Counted from the stretch's first letter, positions 42,040 to 51,282 are shown. The stretch is DNA of 64,000 bases from Thioclava nitratireducens (GCF_001940525.2 NZ_CP019437.1:2082501-2146500); one strand, 5' to 3'. The notes: generated by a model not told the origin, from the letters alone. Program-made: numbers and translations.

Positions 42040-42504
42040 TTACTTGCGGAATTGATCGAGGCTCACGACTTCGGCCTCGCCACGCGCGGCGGGGGCCGCC
42101 TCTTCTTCCTCGGCCACTTCTTCCTCTTCGAACTCGTCTTCGTCGTCATATTCCTGCGTCTCGAAACGCAGGCCGAACTCTACCGAGGGATCGACGAAGG
42201 TGGTAATCGCGTCGAGCGGCACATAGAGCGGCTCGGGCGAATTGCCGAAGTTCAGCGTGATCGAGAAACCGTCCTCGCCCACTTCGAAATTGTCATACCA
42301 ATTCTGGATGACGATCGTCATTTCCTCGGGGTACCGTTCGCGCAGCCAATCGGCGAGTTCGGCGTCGGGATGACGGGTATCGAAGGTGATGAAAAAGTGG
42401 TGTTCACCGGGCAGGCCATTCGCCGCGATGTCGCTCAGCACTGTCTGGATCAGCCCGCGCATCGCGTGATGCATCAGGTTTCCGTAATCAATGGATTGCG
42501 TCAT
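42040..42504 (-). CDS. sspB: SspB-type ClpXP adaptor protein
   Basis: 154 residues from the ATG at 42504. YGNLMHHAMRGLIQTVLSDI and the beta-rich core FFITFDTRHPDAELADWLRE, FSITLNFGNSPEPLYVPLDA match the alphaproteobacterial SspB family. The C-terminal region is an acidic disordered tail (DDEDEFEEEEVAEEEEA) ending VVSLDQFRK, the likely ClpX-binding module. SspB brings ssrA-tagged proteins to ClpXP. It lies about 600 bp from the ssrA gene whose tag it should recognise. Confidence 0.92.
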   Translation of the reverse strand: MTQSIDYGNLMHHAMRGLIQTVLSDIAANGLPGEHHFFITFDTRHPDAELADWLRERYPEEMTIVIQNWYDNFEVGEDGFSITLNFGNSPEPLYVPLDAITTFVDPSVEFGLRFETQEYDDEDEFEEEEVAEEEEAAPAARGEAEVVSLDQFRK

Positions 42505-42660
42505 GGCCAAGTCCCTTTCTTCTCGGCCTCAAGCATAGGGGATTCTTGGCGGGCCGCAAGGCGGGCGAGGGAGCGCGAAGCGCGACTTTGCGGGGACGCG
42601 CCAGCCTCGCCGCGATCGATGCCTTTGCATCCTAGAGGCGAGACGGGGTAGCGTTTCTGC

Positions 42661-43050
42661 TTACTCCAGCATCTCCCCGGATAGGCAGAGCGCGACCGTG
42701 TCGGGGGGCATCAGTTCCAAGCCCTCGAACAGCGCGATCACGTCGTGAGTGTTGTAAGCTTCCACGATTTTTTCTCCGCGAAATCGCATGGCCAATTGTC
42801 CGGTAAACCCCACCGAACGCGCGGTCTGCGCGGATTTTCCCGCGACTTTCAGAAGCGTCCAGAGCCATTCGCCGGATTCGACATGGCGCATCACGGCTAT
42901 CTGAATTCCGTGTAAATGCGCCCGCAACGCCGGCACCCGTTCGCCGAAAACCTCCGGTCGAATCTCGAGCCCAGAGATCGGTCCTTTGGTCAAGACATCC
43001 GCGTCAAACAACCCGTCGATCTCGTCCAGCCGATCCTTTCGGGCGAGCAT
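42661..43050 (-). CDS. NTF2-like small protein
   Basis: 129 residues from the ATG at 43050 (MLARKDRLDEIDGLFDADVL); an upstream TTG gives a longer frame but runs toward the tmRNA gene. The content VPALRAHLHGIQIAVMRHVE, GFTGQLAMRFRGEKIVEAYN and HDVIALFEGLELMP fits the NTF2/SnoaL-like polyketide-cyclase fold. The substrate is unknown. It lies immediately downstream of ssrA on the same strand. Confidence 0.65.
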   Translation of the reverse strand: MLARKDRLDEIDGLFDADVLTKGPISGLEIRPEVFGERVPALRAHLHGIQIAVMRHVESGEWLWTLLKVAGKSAQTARSVGFTGQLAMRFRGEKIVEAYNTHDVIALFEGLELMPPDTVALCLSGEMLE

Positions 43051-43099
43051 TGCAGGCACGAATATCAAACCGGTTTACGGTGATCGAATGAACAAAGGG

Positions 43100-43422
43100 G
43101 GGAAGAAATGCAGGATTCTGTTGCAAGGCTCCTGCGGGCCCCGCCTTACGCGGCTAAGCGCAAGGAGTTAAGTTTCGGTTACCCGAGCTGCTTACGCAGC
43201 CAGAGCGACCGGAGCACGGTTGTCGTTGGCAACTGTACAATTTGCACCGATAACGGTGGTGGCTCACCGGGACAAAGCAAACATCTTTACACGTTCGTCG
43301 ATCCTATTTCGGCCCCATTCTCCCCCAACGAGGGTTGATTGGTGGAGCCGCCGGGTACCGCCCCCGGGTCCGATCCGCTTATTACATGCGCGTTTATGCC
43401 CATAGTCCCCGTTGCCGGGAAC
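43100..43422 (-). ncRNA. ssrA: tmRNA, circularly permuted two-piece type
   Basis: On the reverse strand the acceptor piece comes first: about 43422 to 43340, ending in the T-arm and CGGCGGCTCCACCA. After a 23-base intervening segment the coding piece starts at 43316 with GGGGCCGAAATAGGATCGAC, the tmRNA 5' domain. The tag frame lies at 43230-43192: resume codon GCC, then ANDNRAPVALAA and TAA. A GCAGGA/TCCTGC hairpin (43110-43135) closes the 3' end. The piece boundaries are estimates. tmRNA rescues stalled ribosomes; the permuted form is typical of alphaproteobacteria. Confidence 0.93.
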
Positions 43423-43429
43423 GCTTTGG

Positions 43430-43458
43430 AATATAGGGGGAAGATCAGGGCGCTTCAA
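43430..43458 (-). promoter_or_regulatory. Sigma-70-type promoter of ssrA
   Basis: On the reverse strand TTGAAG (43458-43453) and TATATT (43435-43430) are separated by 17 bases. Transcription would begin near 43423, which matches the start of the tmRNA acceptor piece. Confidence 0.75.
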
Positions 43459-43551
43459 GGCGTCGGATGGGATGAATGCGCATTAACCGGACGTGAACTG
43501 GCAGCGCGCTATAGCTCGAGTCGGGTCAAGAACTGGCCATGGAGGGGCGCG

Positions 43552-45135
43552 ATGCGCGACAAGACGATCCTGATCGATCTCAGCACGAGCTATCAGTTCC
43601 GCCATTGGCGCCCCATGGGCATCCTTCGGGTGGAACATGAGGTCTGGCGGGCGTTTGCCGCGCACTTCGGCGTGGGGACGGTGCCAGTGATCTATGACGA
43701 GGCGCGTGGCGGGTTCTATCGCATCCCTCAGGCGATCTTCGAAGAGGTCATCTTTCGCAACGGTTTTCAGCCGGAGGCGCCTGCGCGCGCCCTCACCGCG
43801 CCGCGCCGCTGGCGGTCATGGGCGCGGATCGGGCGGTTTGTCTGGCGAGTCTCGCGCAGATTGCGGGCGGTCGGACGCGACTCGGGGCAGGGCGCAAGAC
43901 CAAGCGAAGCTGCACTTCGTGCGCGGCGTGAGAGCGCCGCGGCGGAGGAATTGCTGCGGCTGAGCGGTGACGAATATGCCCAGATGCGCCGCTGGCTCGT
44001 ACGGCTCGAGCGGATCGCTCCGCCTATCGCGCCGCGCATCCGCGCGCTCGATGCGCTCAATCACCGGGCGCATTACGGGCTCATCGATACGGTCCATGAC
44101 GAGATCTGCGCCGATCGAAACCGGATTTCGCCCGAGGAAGTGAGTGACTATGTCTCGGCTGGCGGATTCTGGGGCGACGCGCGTTACCGCGCGGCCTATG
44201 AGATGCGCCAGTCCCACGGCTGGCGGCTGAGCTACTACATCCATGACCTGATCCCGATCCTCTGGGGGCATGTCGCCGAACCCACTACGCGCAAGACTTT
44301 TCCGCCCGCGCTGCATTGGATGCTCTGGGGGGTGGATCGGATCTGGACGAATTCAGAGGTGACGCGGTGCGATCTGCTCGCCCACGCCGCCAGTTGCGGC
44401 TACCCCGAGTTGAACCCGACCCACGTGCGTGTCGTTGCCCTCGGTGCCGATGCGCTGCCGCGAACCACGCCCGCGGACAATCTCGCGGGAATCTTCGCGC
44501 ACCGAAACCTGGAGCCCGGGCGTTACGTCCTCATGGTCGGCACGCAAGAGCCGCGCAAGAACCACGCATTCGCCTATCGCCTCTGGCGGGAGCTGTGTGC
44601 GCGGCACGGCGGCGATGTCTTGCCCTTGGTCTGGGTGGGGCAGCCCGGCTGGTCGATCGACCCGCTGCTCGCGATGGTGCGGGCCGATCCCGGCCTGCCG
44701 CATGGCGCGATCCGCATCCTCGACGATGTGGACGATGCCGAGTTGCAGGTGCTCTACGGCAACTGTCGCTTCACCATCTACCCCTCCCATTACGAAGGGT
44801 GGGGCCTGCCTGTCGTGGAATCGCTGCTGCATGGCAAACCCTGTCTCACGTCGGATGCGCCGGCGCTGATCGAAGCCGGGGGCGGGGCCTCCGAGGCGAT
44901 CGGTCTGTTCGAGGGCGAGCGCTGGCTTGCGCGCACCGAGGCGCTGATGGTGGACGAGGCGGCCTATCGCGCGGCCTGCGCGCAAGCGGAGCGGTTCAAG
45001 CCGCATCGATGGGCTGATTTTCGAGTGACGTTGACCGAAGGTTTCGACGTGGACTCGTCGGAGAAATCTTCACGTCCCGCCACATCCTACGCGCTTGCGG
45101 AAGACGCCACGACCTACCGGGAGGACGCCGCATGA
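43552..45135 (+). CDS. Glycosyltransferase family 4-like enzyme
   Basis: 527 residues from the ATG at 43552 behind GGAGGGG; the longer open frame upstream runs through the tmRNA promoter and gene and is not coding. The C-terminal GT-B domain shows VLMVGTQEPRKNHAFAYRLW, LVWVGQPGWSIDPLL and the nucleotide-sugar site YPSHYEGWGLPVVESLLHGK (EGWGLPxxE) followed by CLTSDAPALIEAGGGA. The N-terminal half is long, with Arg-rich segments around 85-130. Cytoplasmic transferase for a surface glycan. Overlaps the next gene by 4 bp. Confidence 0.9.
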   Translation: MRDKTILIDLSTSYQFRHWRPMGILRVEHEVWRAFAAHFGVGTVPVIYDEARGGFYRIPQAIFEEVIFRNGFQPEAPARALTAPRRWRSWARIGRFVWRVSRRLRAVGRDSGQGARPSEAALRARRESAAAEELLRLSGDEYAQMRRWLVRLERIAPPIAPRIRALDALNHRAHYGLIDTVHDEICADRNRISPEEVSDYVSAGGFWGDARYRAAYEMRQSHGWRLSYYIHDLIPILWGHVAEPTTRKTFPPALHWMLWGVDRIWTNSEVTRCDLLAHAASCGYPELNPTHVRVVALGADALPRTTPADNLAGIFAHRNLEPGRYVLMVGTQEPRKNHAFAYRLWRELCARHGGDVLPLVWVGQPGWSIDPLLAMVRADPGLPHGAIRILDDVDDAELQVLYGNCRFTIYPSHYEGWGLPVVESLLHGKPCLTSDAPALIEAGGGASEAIGLFEGERWLARTEALMVDEAAYRAACAQAERFKPHRWADFRVTLTEGFDVDSSEKSSRPATSYALAEDATTYREDAA

Positions 45136-46277
45136 AGATCGCCGCTTTCGGTCATTATCCGATCCACCGCCCGCTACATGGCGGTCAGCGCCGGGTCGCA
45201 GCGATCGCGCGGCAGGCGCGGGAGGCGGGGCATATCTTTCGCTATGTCCCGATCTATTCGACGCGCGGCTATCCCGACGGCTCCCCGGACGAGCAACGTA
45301 CGGCGGTGCCGATGGCGCTGCTGCCGCGTCTCCACGATCCGCAGCGCCGAGAGGATCTGCATATATCGGACGCTCTCGCCGCTCATCCATTGATCCCCGG
45401 GCTGATCGGCGAGTTGCGCGATTTCGCACCCGACGCGGTGCAGTTCGAGCATCCCTGGCTCTATCCGCTTTTCGCCGAAGCGCTGGAACGCGACCCCATC
45501 CTGCGCCGCGCCCGGCTCATCTATTCCGCCCATAATGTCGAGGCGGCGCTGATCGACCCACATTGGCGCGCGCAGGCGGAAGCGCTCGAAGCGGCGCTCG
45601 TCGCGGCAGCCGATCTGGTCATCGCGGTCTGCGAGGCCGATGCACGGCACTTCGCGTGCCAGCCGGGCGCGCCGGCAATCGTCGTGGCTCCGAACGGCTG
45701 CTGGGCGCCCGATCCCGAGGCGCTTCCACCAGCACCGTTGGATGGGGCTTACGCACTCGTTGCGGGCTCGGCGCATCCGCCGAACGCCACGGGCTATTGG
45801 GCGTCTTTTGGCGAAATTCCGGGGTTCCTTCCGCCGCGTAGCCGTCTCGCCGTCGCGGGGGCGATGACCCACCTTATTACCACCGACCCCCGCTATGAAC
45901 GTTACGCGCAGATGAACGCGGAATTCGTCGCGCCCCTGGGCGTGGTGGCGGAAGAAACCTTGAGTGGTCTTCTGTACCACGCCCGCGCCATCTGCCTGCC
46001 GATCACCGAGGGAGGCGGCACCAATCTCAAGACCGCGGAGGCGCTTTTGTCCTGCAAGCCCGTCGTCGCGATGCGCCCCGCGATGCGCGGGTTTGAAGAC
46101 GCGGAGGGGCTGAGCGGCGTTCATGTCGCGGACGATCCGGTGCAGCTTCGTCGCTTGTTGCGCGATGCCATGACGGGGGCGATCGGCTCGCAGCGCCGCC
46201 CCGAAGACGTGGCGCAATATGGCTGGCCCGCGCAGCTCGCGCCTCTGATGTCCCGCTATGAAAGTCTCGCCGCATGA
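45132..46277 (+). CDS. Glycosyltransferase (GT4-type)
   Basis: 381 residues. IAAFGHYPIHRPLHGGQRRV is the N-terminal GT-B start with the glycine loop; QFEHPWLYPLFAEAL and YSAHNVEAALIDPHWRAQ follow. The C-terminal domain has LYHARAICLPITEGGGTNLK, a donor-binding motif of GT4-like enzymes. Start and stop both overlap neighbours by 4 bp (ATGA), so the three genes 43552-47284 are one translationally coupled cassette. Sugar donor and acceptor are unknown. Confidence 0.88.
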   Translation: MKIAAFGHYPIHRPLHGGQRRVAAIARQAREAGHIFRYVPIYSTRGYPDGSPDEQRTAVPMALLPRLHDPQRREDLHISDALAAHPLIPGLIGELRDFAPDAVQFEHPWLYPLFAEALERDPILRRARLIYSAHNVEAALIDPHWRAQAEALEAALVAAADLVIAVCEADARHFACQPGAPAIVVAPNGCWAPDPEALPPAPLDGAYALVAGSAHPPNATGYWASFGEIPGFLPPRSRLAVAGAMTHLITTDPRYERYAQMNAEFVAPLGVVAEETLSGLLYHARAICLPITEGGGTNLKTAEALLSCKPVVAMRPAMRGFEDAEGLSGVHVADDPVQLRRLLRDAMTGAIGSQRRPEDVAQYGWPAQLAPLMSRYESLAA

Positions 46278-47284
46278 CGGATTTATCCCTGCAGCCCGTC
46301 GCCTTTGCCGATCCGGAACTGGCCGCGCAGATGCGCGCCACGCCTGCCGCGATCGACACGTTGTTTCAGGCCTATCTCGGGCGGCCTGCGGAAGCGCGGG
46401 CGCAGGCGGCGTTGAAAGAGCGGCGCGCGAGCGTGGCCGATGTCGAGCGGGAGCTGCGCGGGTCGGAGGAATATCGACGCAAGGCCCGGCTTCTGCGCGA
46501 TCAGGATCGTAGCCAGTACGATGGCGCGATGCTCTACATTGCGCCGGCGCGGGCGGTGTTCTGCCCGATCGCGAAGGTCGCCAATACCTCGGTCAAGGAT
46601 TGGGCTCTGCGGTTGGTGGGCGATGGACGACCCGAGCCGGGGATGTCGCATTACTGGCTCGATTCCGGACAGAGCCGCATGCAGGCACGCCACTGGGCCT
46701 TCGCCGCACGCGCTCGCGTTGATCACGCGCCGGATTGGGTCTCGGTCGCGCTTCTGCGCGATCCCGTCGATCGGCTCGTCAGCTGCTATTGCGACAAATT
46801 CGGGCGCAACCGAATGCAGGACTCGGTGCTCCATCATACCCGGTCGGTCTATGCGTTCTTCGCGGGTGGAGACGCGCCGGACCGGGAGATGGTCGAGCGC
46901 GGGCTGAGCTTTCGCCAATTCTGTTTCTACATCAACGCCACTGCGCGCGAGGTCCAGGACAGCCACTGGGCGGCACAGTGGAGCTACCTGCAAAATCGCC
47001 GCTGGGACAGGCTCTTCGCGCTGGAAAAGATCGAGAGTTTCGAGGCCTTCCTGCGTGAGCGCCTGCCGGAGGATCTGCGCGAGATCCGGCTCGGGCTGAC
47101 CAATGCGGCGCAAAAGACACGCGGGACGCCGACGCGCGATCTCTCCGATGCCCTGCCGGGGGACTGGATGGGGGCGCGCACCCCACCTTACGAGGCGTTC
47201 CTGACGGACGATATTCGCGGCTTCATAGGGGATTACTACGCGCTCGATGCGCGGCTGCATGCGCAGGCGCGGGCCGAGAGCTAG
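46274..47284 (+). CDS. Sulfotransferase-family protein
   Basis: 336 residues. The PAPS 5'-phosphosulfate loop is FCPIAKVANTSVKDWAL (pattern PKxAxTS) and the 3'-phosphate motif is VALLRDPVDRLVSCYCDKFG (RDPxxRxxS). This fits Sulfotransfer_2-type enzymes that sulfate carbohydrates. The N-terminal 75 residues (IDTLFQAYLGRPAEARAQAA and following) look like the DUF4214-type repeat region seen in surface-associated proteins. With the two preceding glycosyltransferases it may make a sulfated glycan. The enzymatic target is inferred from context only. Confidence 0.82.
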   Translation: MTDLSLQPVAFADPELAAQMRATPAAIDTLFQAYLGRPAEARAQAALKERRASVADVERELRGSEEYRRKARLLRDQDRSQYDGAMLYIAPARAVFCPIAKVANTSVKDWALRLVGDGRPEPGMSHYWLDSGQSRMQARHWAFAARARVDHAPDWVSVALLRDPVDRLVSCYCDKFGRNRMQDSVLHHTRSVYAFFAGGDAPDREMVERGLSFRQFCFYINATAREVQDSHWAAQWSYLQNRRWDRLFALEKIESFEAFLRERLPEDLREIRLGLTNAAQKTRGTPTRDLSDALPGDWMGARTPPYEAFLTDDIRGFIGDYYALDARLHAQARAES

Positions 47285-47302
47285 CTTGGCCGGATATGCG
47301 CC

Positions 47303-48484
47303 TCAGTCGCCTTCGGCCGGGATGCCCAGAAGCGTGATCGCGACCCCAAGCGCAGCAAGTGCCCAGAACGCGTGGCGCTTCGTCCCTTCGGTTTGCAGTG
47401 CGGCCAGCACTGCTTGCAGCGCGTAATAGCCCGCGAAGGCGCGCGAGGCGTAGGAGATGATCTGGAACAGGTCGGTCGTCCAGGTCAGCACGATGCCCGC
47501 GCCGATCAACACCGGGTAGGCCGCCTTTTGCGGGATCTTCCCACGCGAGAATTCCGCGATCAGACCGCCCGCGCCACCGGTATCGGCCACGGCAGCGGAG
47601 AACTGCGCGGCCAGCGCCGCGGCTACCAGCATGGCCGGCAGGATCGGGGCTACGACGCGCATCATGTCGATGATCGCGGTCTCGGTCAGGTTATGGGCGT
47701 TGGGCGTGAAGATGTAAGCCAGCAGCGCGATATAGACCATGTAGATCGCGGTCGCGAGCATCTGCGCCCATTTCATCGCAGCGACCCGGGTGTCGGCATC
47801 GTAGCTCTTGCCCAGATAGCGCGCGGTCTCGAACCCCTGCACGGTCACGATCAGGCCGAAGAGCAGCCGTAAAGAGTCCCACGGGCCCAGCGTCGGCGCA
47901 TCGACCACAAGATCGCCCGCGACGGCGACCTTGCCGAAATAGACCGCAAGGCCGAGGATCAGTCCGGCGATGATCGCGAGCTTGAGTGCGACCGAGGCAT
48001 ATTCCATCTGCTCGAGTCGTTTGAACCCGCCCGAGAACCCGGCGATCGCGACGATGGCGAGCATCGTCGTCGTCACCGCGCGCGCCGCGAAAGCCGTGTT
48101 CCACGGCGTAAGCGAAACCGCGAAGGCCCCGAACAGGTTGAGGTAATAGGCGACCGAGATGACATAGGCGAAGGCGAGTGCGAGCTGTGCCACCTCTTCG
48201 ATGCGCTTGACGGCGCGGGTGTCGGGCACGTCCTCGGCGCGGATATTGGCGCGCACGGCCGCGCCGAACAGCCATCCCAAGCCACACAAGGCCGCCATCG
48301 CAAGCGGCGCGAAACTGCCGTAGCGCACCTCTAGGATCGGCCCCAGCACCAGGAAGCCCGAGCCGATGATCGAGGCCAGCGGCGTCACCATGGCGCGCCA
48401 GCGCGGCAGGTCGCGTAGCTGCGGCAGGAACATCGCGGCAAGGACGATCAGGGCGAGAATGAGAATGGCTGCGTCGAGGATCAT
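47303..48484 (-). CDS. APC-superfamily-like inner-membrane protein
   Basis: 393 residues from the ATG at 48484; an upstream TTG is in frame but less likely. About eleven hydrophobic helices. LASIIGSGFLVLGPIL resembles the unwound first helix of APC-fold transporters, and VAQLALAFAYVISVAYYLNL and MLVAAALAAQFSAAVADTGG continue the fold. No family name can be given with certainty, and the substrate is unknown. Convergent with the sulfotransferase gene and codirectional with the binding protein gene upstream, but separated from it by a terminator. Confidence 0.7.
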   Translation of the reverse strand: MILDAAILILALIVLAAMFLPQLRDLPRWRAMVTPLASIIGSGFLVLGPILEVRYGSFAPLAMAALCGLGWLFGAAVRANIRAEDVPDTRAVKRIEEVAQLALAFAYVISVAYYLNLFGAFAVSLTPWNTAFAARAVTTTMLAIVAIAGFSGGFKRLEQMEYASVALKLAIIAGLILGLAVYFGKVAVAGDLVVDAPTLGPWDSLRLLFGLIVTVQGFETARYLGKSYDADTRVAAMKWAQMLATAIYMVYIALLAYIFTPNAHNLTETAIIDMMRVVAPILPAMLVAAALAAQFSAAVADTGGAGGLIAEFSRGKIPQKAAYPVLIGAGIVLTWTTDLFQIISYASRAFAGYYALQAVLAALQTEGTKRHAFWALAALGVAITLLGIPAEGD

Positions 48485-48538
48485 GGTCGGTCTCAAATGG
48501 TCGGTTGCACGCAGCTAGCACGAGGGGGGCAATTAGAA

Positions 48539-48561
48539 AGGGCCGCGTCAGACGCGGCCCT
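48539..48561 (-). terminator. Terminator of the polyamine-type binding protein gene
   Basis: AGGGCCGCGTC and GACGCGGCCCT pair perfectly (11 bp), followed on the reverse strand by TTCTAATT, 28 bp past the stop codon. Confidence 0.88.
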
Positions 48562-48588
48562 AGGGTTGTGACGTATTCGGCGCAGTGA

Positions 48589-49641
48589 TCAGAAGCCAGC
48601 CTTGATCTTCTCGAACTCGGCCAGTTGCTTTTCACGCAGCTCCGGCGAGTTCGGCGTCTGTGCGAGGACAGGCGCGTTGATCTCGGTCAGGCCTGCCGTT
48701 TCCAGCTGCTCCGGCGGGATCAGTTTCATCGCCTCGGTGTTCGTGTGACCGTAGCCGATCTCGTCGACGAGAACCGGGCCCGCCTCCGGGCGCAGCCATG
48801 CGTTCATGAAATCGTAAAGCTTTTCTTCCGAGCCGGGACCGTCCTTGAGGTTCACGAAGCCGCAGAACCAGGTCGACGAGCCCTCTTTCGCCTCGCGCTG
48901 GAAGGCGACCGGATAATTGTCGTCCTGCAGATAGGCGACGCCGTCATTCCACGACCACGCGACCAGAACCTCGCCCGAGGCCATCAGCTGGGCCTGCTGC
49001 GAGGGGTCGGTCCAGTAAGATTGCACGTTCTTGTTGGCCTCGCGCAGCCAGTCGGCGGCGGCCTTGAACTGTTCGTCGGTGACATTGGTCCAGTCGGTCA
49101 CACCCGTCGCCAGATAGGCCAGCGCCCAGACGTCGTCCGAACTGTCGGGCAGCGAGGTGCGGCCCGCATATTTCGGGTTCACGAAGACATCGAGGCTGGC
49201 CACGTCCTCGGCCGGGACTTTGTCGGGATTGTAGGCGATTGCGGTCGCGCCCCAATCGGTCGGCAGGTACCAGACGTTTTTGTCGTCATCGACGAAAATC
49301 TTCGAGTTCAGGTATTTGGGGTCGATATTCTTGAACTCCGGGATCTTGGAGACATCCCAGGGCTCGATCAGCCCGGCGTCCTTGTATTTCGAGATCATCT
49401 GCGAACAGGGATGGGCGGCATCTGCTTTGAAGCCGGAGGCGAGTTTCTGATAGGCTTCGTCGTCATCGCCGTAGAAGGCGTAAGTCGGGCTGTCGCCGTA
49501 TTTGTCGATATAGGGCTGGAACAGGCCCGGAATTTCGAAGCCGGCCCAATCGAAGATAGTCAGGTCCGGATCGGCGGCCCGCGCGGGCGCGCTCAGTGCG
49601 GCCACGGCGATCCCCGCCATAAGGAGAGCAGAAGTCTTCAT
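48589..49641 (-). CDS. Periplasmic polyamine-type (PotD/PotF-like) solute-binding protein
   Basis: 350 residues from the ATG at 49641 with AGGGAAG upstream. MKTSALLMAGIAVAALSA plus PARA is a signal peptide. DLTIFDWAGFEIPGLFQPYI, VWYLPTDWGATAIAYNPDKV and MASGEVLVAWSWNDGVAYLQ fit the spermidine/putrescine-binding group (family-1 like, PotD). The C-terminal EQLETAGLTEINAPVL is also typical. No permease or ATPase gene lies beside it, so it is an orphan that serves a transporter encoded elsewhere. Confidence 0.9.
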   Translation of the reverse strand: MKTSALLMAGIAVAALSAPARAADPDLTIFDWAGFEIPGLFQPYIDKYGDSPTYAFYGDDDEAYQKLASGFKADAAHPCSQMISKYKDAGLIEPWDVSKIPEFKNIDPKYLNSKIFVDDDKNVWYLPTDWGATAIAYNPDKVPAEDVASLDVFVNPKYAGRTSLPDSSDDVWALAYLATGVTDWTNVTDEQFKAAADWLREANKNVQSYWTDPSQQAQLMASGEVLVAWSWNDGVAYLQDDNYPVAFQREAKEGSSTWFCGFVNLKDGPGSEEKLYDFMNAWLRPEAGPVLVDEIGYGHTNTEAMKLIPPEQLETAGLTEINAPVLAQTPNSPELREKQLAEFEKIKAGF

Positions 49642-49847
49642 TGTATCTTCCCTGTTTTGTGTTCGTTTTGTGAAAACGCTAGAGCGGCTTTTTCGCCCTC
49701 GCAAGAGGCATTTGCACGGCCGTTAGGCAGGAGCGCCGGGTTTGACGGTGCGGCGCTATGGTCAAGCGGGGCGGATGCGGAAAATTTGGGCGCGACTGAA
49801 CCGGATCGGGCGCGGCGCGTAGGGAGAGGGAGGCAAAGGAGACGAGC

Positions 49848-51260
49848 ATGAGTGACACCCCCGTCCTGTTATGGCTGCGGCGCGACTTCCGATTCCACGA
49901 TCATGAGGCGATGGCGGCGGCCGCGAAGACCGGTGCCCCGGTGATCCCGGTCTTCATCCATGACGACCAGGTCGAAGCCTTGGGGGCGGCGGCGAAATGG
50001 CGGCTCGGTCTTGCGGTGGAGGCATTTGCGGAAAGCCTCTCGGAGAAAGACTCGAAGCTGATCCTGCGCAAGGGCGCGCCCCTTACTGTGCTCCGTGCGC
50101 TGATCGAGGAGACGGGCGCGGGCGCGGTCTATTGGTCGCGCCGCTACGACAAGCCGGGGCGCGACACCGATACGGAGGTGAAATCCGCGCTCTCCGACGA
50201 CGGGATCGAGGCAAAAAGCTTCACCGGGCATCTGCTGTTCGAGCCGTGGACGGTGGAGACCAAGACCGGCGGCCCCTATAAGGTTTACACGCCCTTTTGG
50301 AACGCGGTGAAGGGCACGGATGTCGCGCCGGAAGTTAAGACAGTGTCTGAACTTCGCACGCCAAGTGATTGGCCAAGAAGCGAAAAGCTGGACGACTGGA
50401 AGATGGGAGCGGCGATGCGGCGCGGTGCGGCCATCGTTGCGAAACATGTCAATGTCGGCGAGCGCGCCGCGCAGTCGCGGCTGTCGAATTTCCTGCGCGA
50501 TCGCCTCTCGGCCTACAAGACTCAGCGTGATGTGCCCGCTTCGGGCGGTACCTCGGGCCTGTCCGAAAACCTGACTTATGGCGAGATCTCCCCGCGTACG
50601 ATCTGGCATGCCGGTTATCGCGAGATGGCCGAGGGCAACCCCGGTGCAGAGACCTTCCTGAAAGAGCTCGTCTGGCGCGAATTCGCCTGGCACCTGTTCT
50701 TTCACTGGCCCGACATGGCCGAGAGAAACTGGCGCGACGAGTGGAACGGCTTCGACTGGCGGCGCGACAATAACGACGCCGAGGCGTGGCGGCGCGGCAT
50801 GACCGGAGAGCCTTTCGTCGATGCGGCGATGCGCGAGATGTATGTCACCGGCACGATGCATAATCGCGCCCGGATGATCGTGGCCTCTTATCTCAGCAAG
50901 CACCTGATGACCGATTGGCGGGTGGGCTTGCGCTGGTTCGAGGACTGCCTGATCGACTGGGATCCGGCAAGCAACGCGATGGGATGGCAATGGGTCGCAG
51001 GTCCGGGGCCGGACGCGACGCCCTATTTCCGCGTGTTCAATCCGGAGACGCAGCTGGATAAATTCGATAAGGACGGGCGCTACCGGAAGGATTTCATCGC
51101 CGAGGGGCAGGCCAATCCGCCCGAGACGGCGACGGATTATTTCGAAGCGATCCCAGAGAGTTGGGCGCTAACGCCGGATCAGGACTATCCCGATCGACTG
51201 ATCGATCTCAAGGAAGGGCGGGAGCGCGCCCTGGCCGCGTATGAGCAGCACAAAGGCTAG
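49848..51260 (+). CDS. phr: Deoxyribodipyrimidine photolyase
   Basis: 470 residues, class I size. N-terminal antenna-binding domain with VLLWLRRDFRFHDHEAMAAA; C-terminal FAD domain with ELVWREFAWHLFFHWPDMAE, MREMYVTGTMHNRARMIVAS and WQWVAGPGPDATPYFRVFNP. It repairs cyclobutane pyrimidine dimers with blue light. Divergent from the binding-protein gene; start ATG at 49848 follows AAAGGAGACGAGC. Confidence 0.96.
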   Translation: MSDTPVLLWLRRDFRFHDHEAMAAAAKTGAPVIPVFIHDDQVEALGAAAKWRLGLAVEAFAESLSEKDSKLILRKGAPLTVLRALIEETGAGAVYWSRRYDKPGRDTDTEVKSALSDDGIEAKSFTGHLLFEPWTVETKTGGPYKVYTPFWNAVKGTDVAPEVKTVSELRTPSDWPRSEKLDDWKMGAAMRRGAAIVAKHVNVGERAAQSRLSNFLRDRLSAYKTQRDVPASGGTSGLSENLTYGEISPRTIWHAGYREMAEGNPGAETFLKELVWREFAWHLFFHWPDMAERNWRDEWNGFDWRRDNNDAEAWRRGMTGEPFVDAAMREMYVTGTMHNRARMIVASYLSKHLMTDWRVGLRWFEDCLIDWDPASNAMGWQWVAGPGPDATPYFRVFNPETQLDKFDKDGRYRKDFIAEGQANPPETATDYFEAIPESWALTPDQDYPDRLIDLKEGRERALAAYEQHKG

Positions 51261-51282
51261 GCTGTAGCGCTGGTTCGCGGGC

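Noticed and set aside
43339..43551. N-terminal extension of the glycosyltransferase frame
   Set aside because: This segment is the tmRNA acceptor piece and promoter on the other strand; the ATG at 43552 has a good ribosome site and starts conserved sequence.
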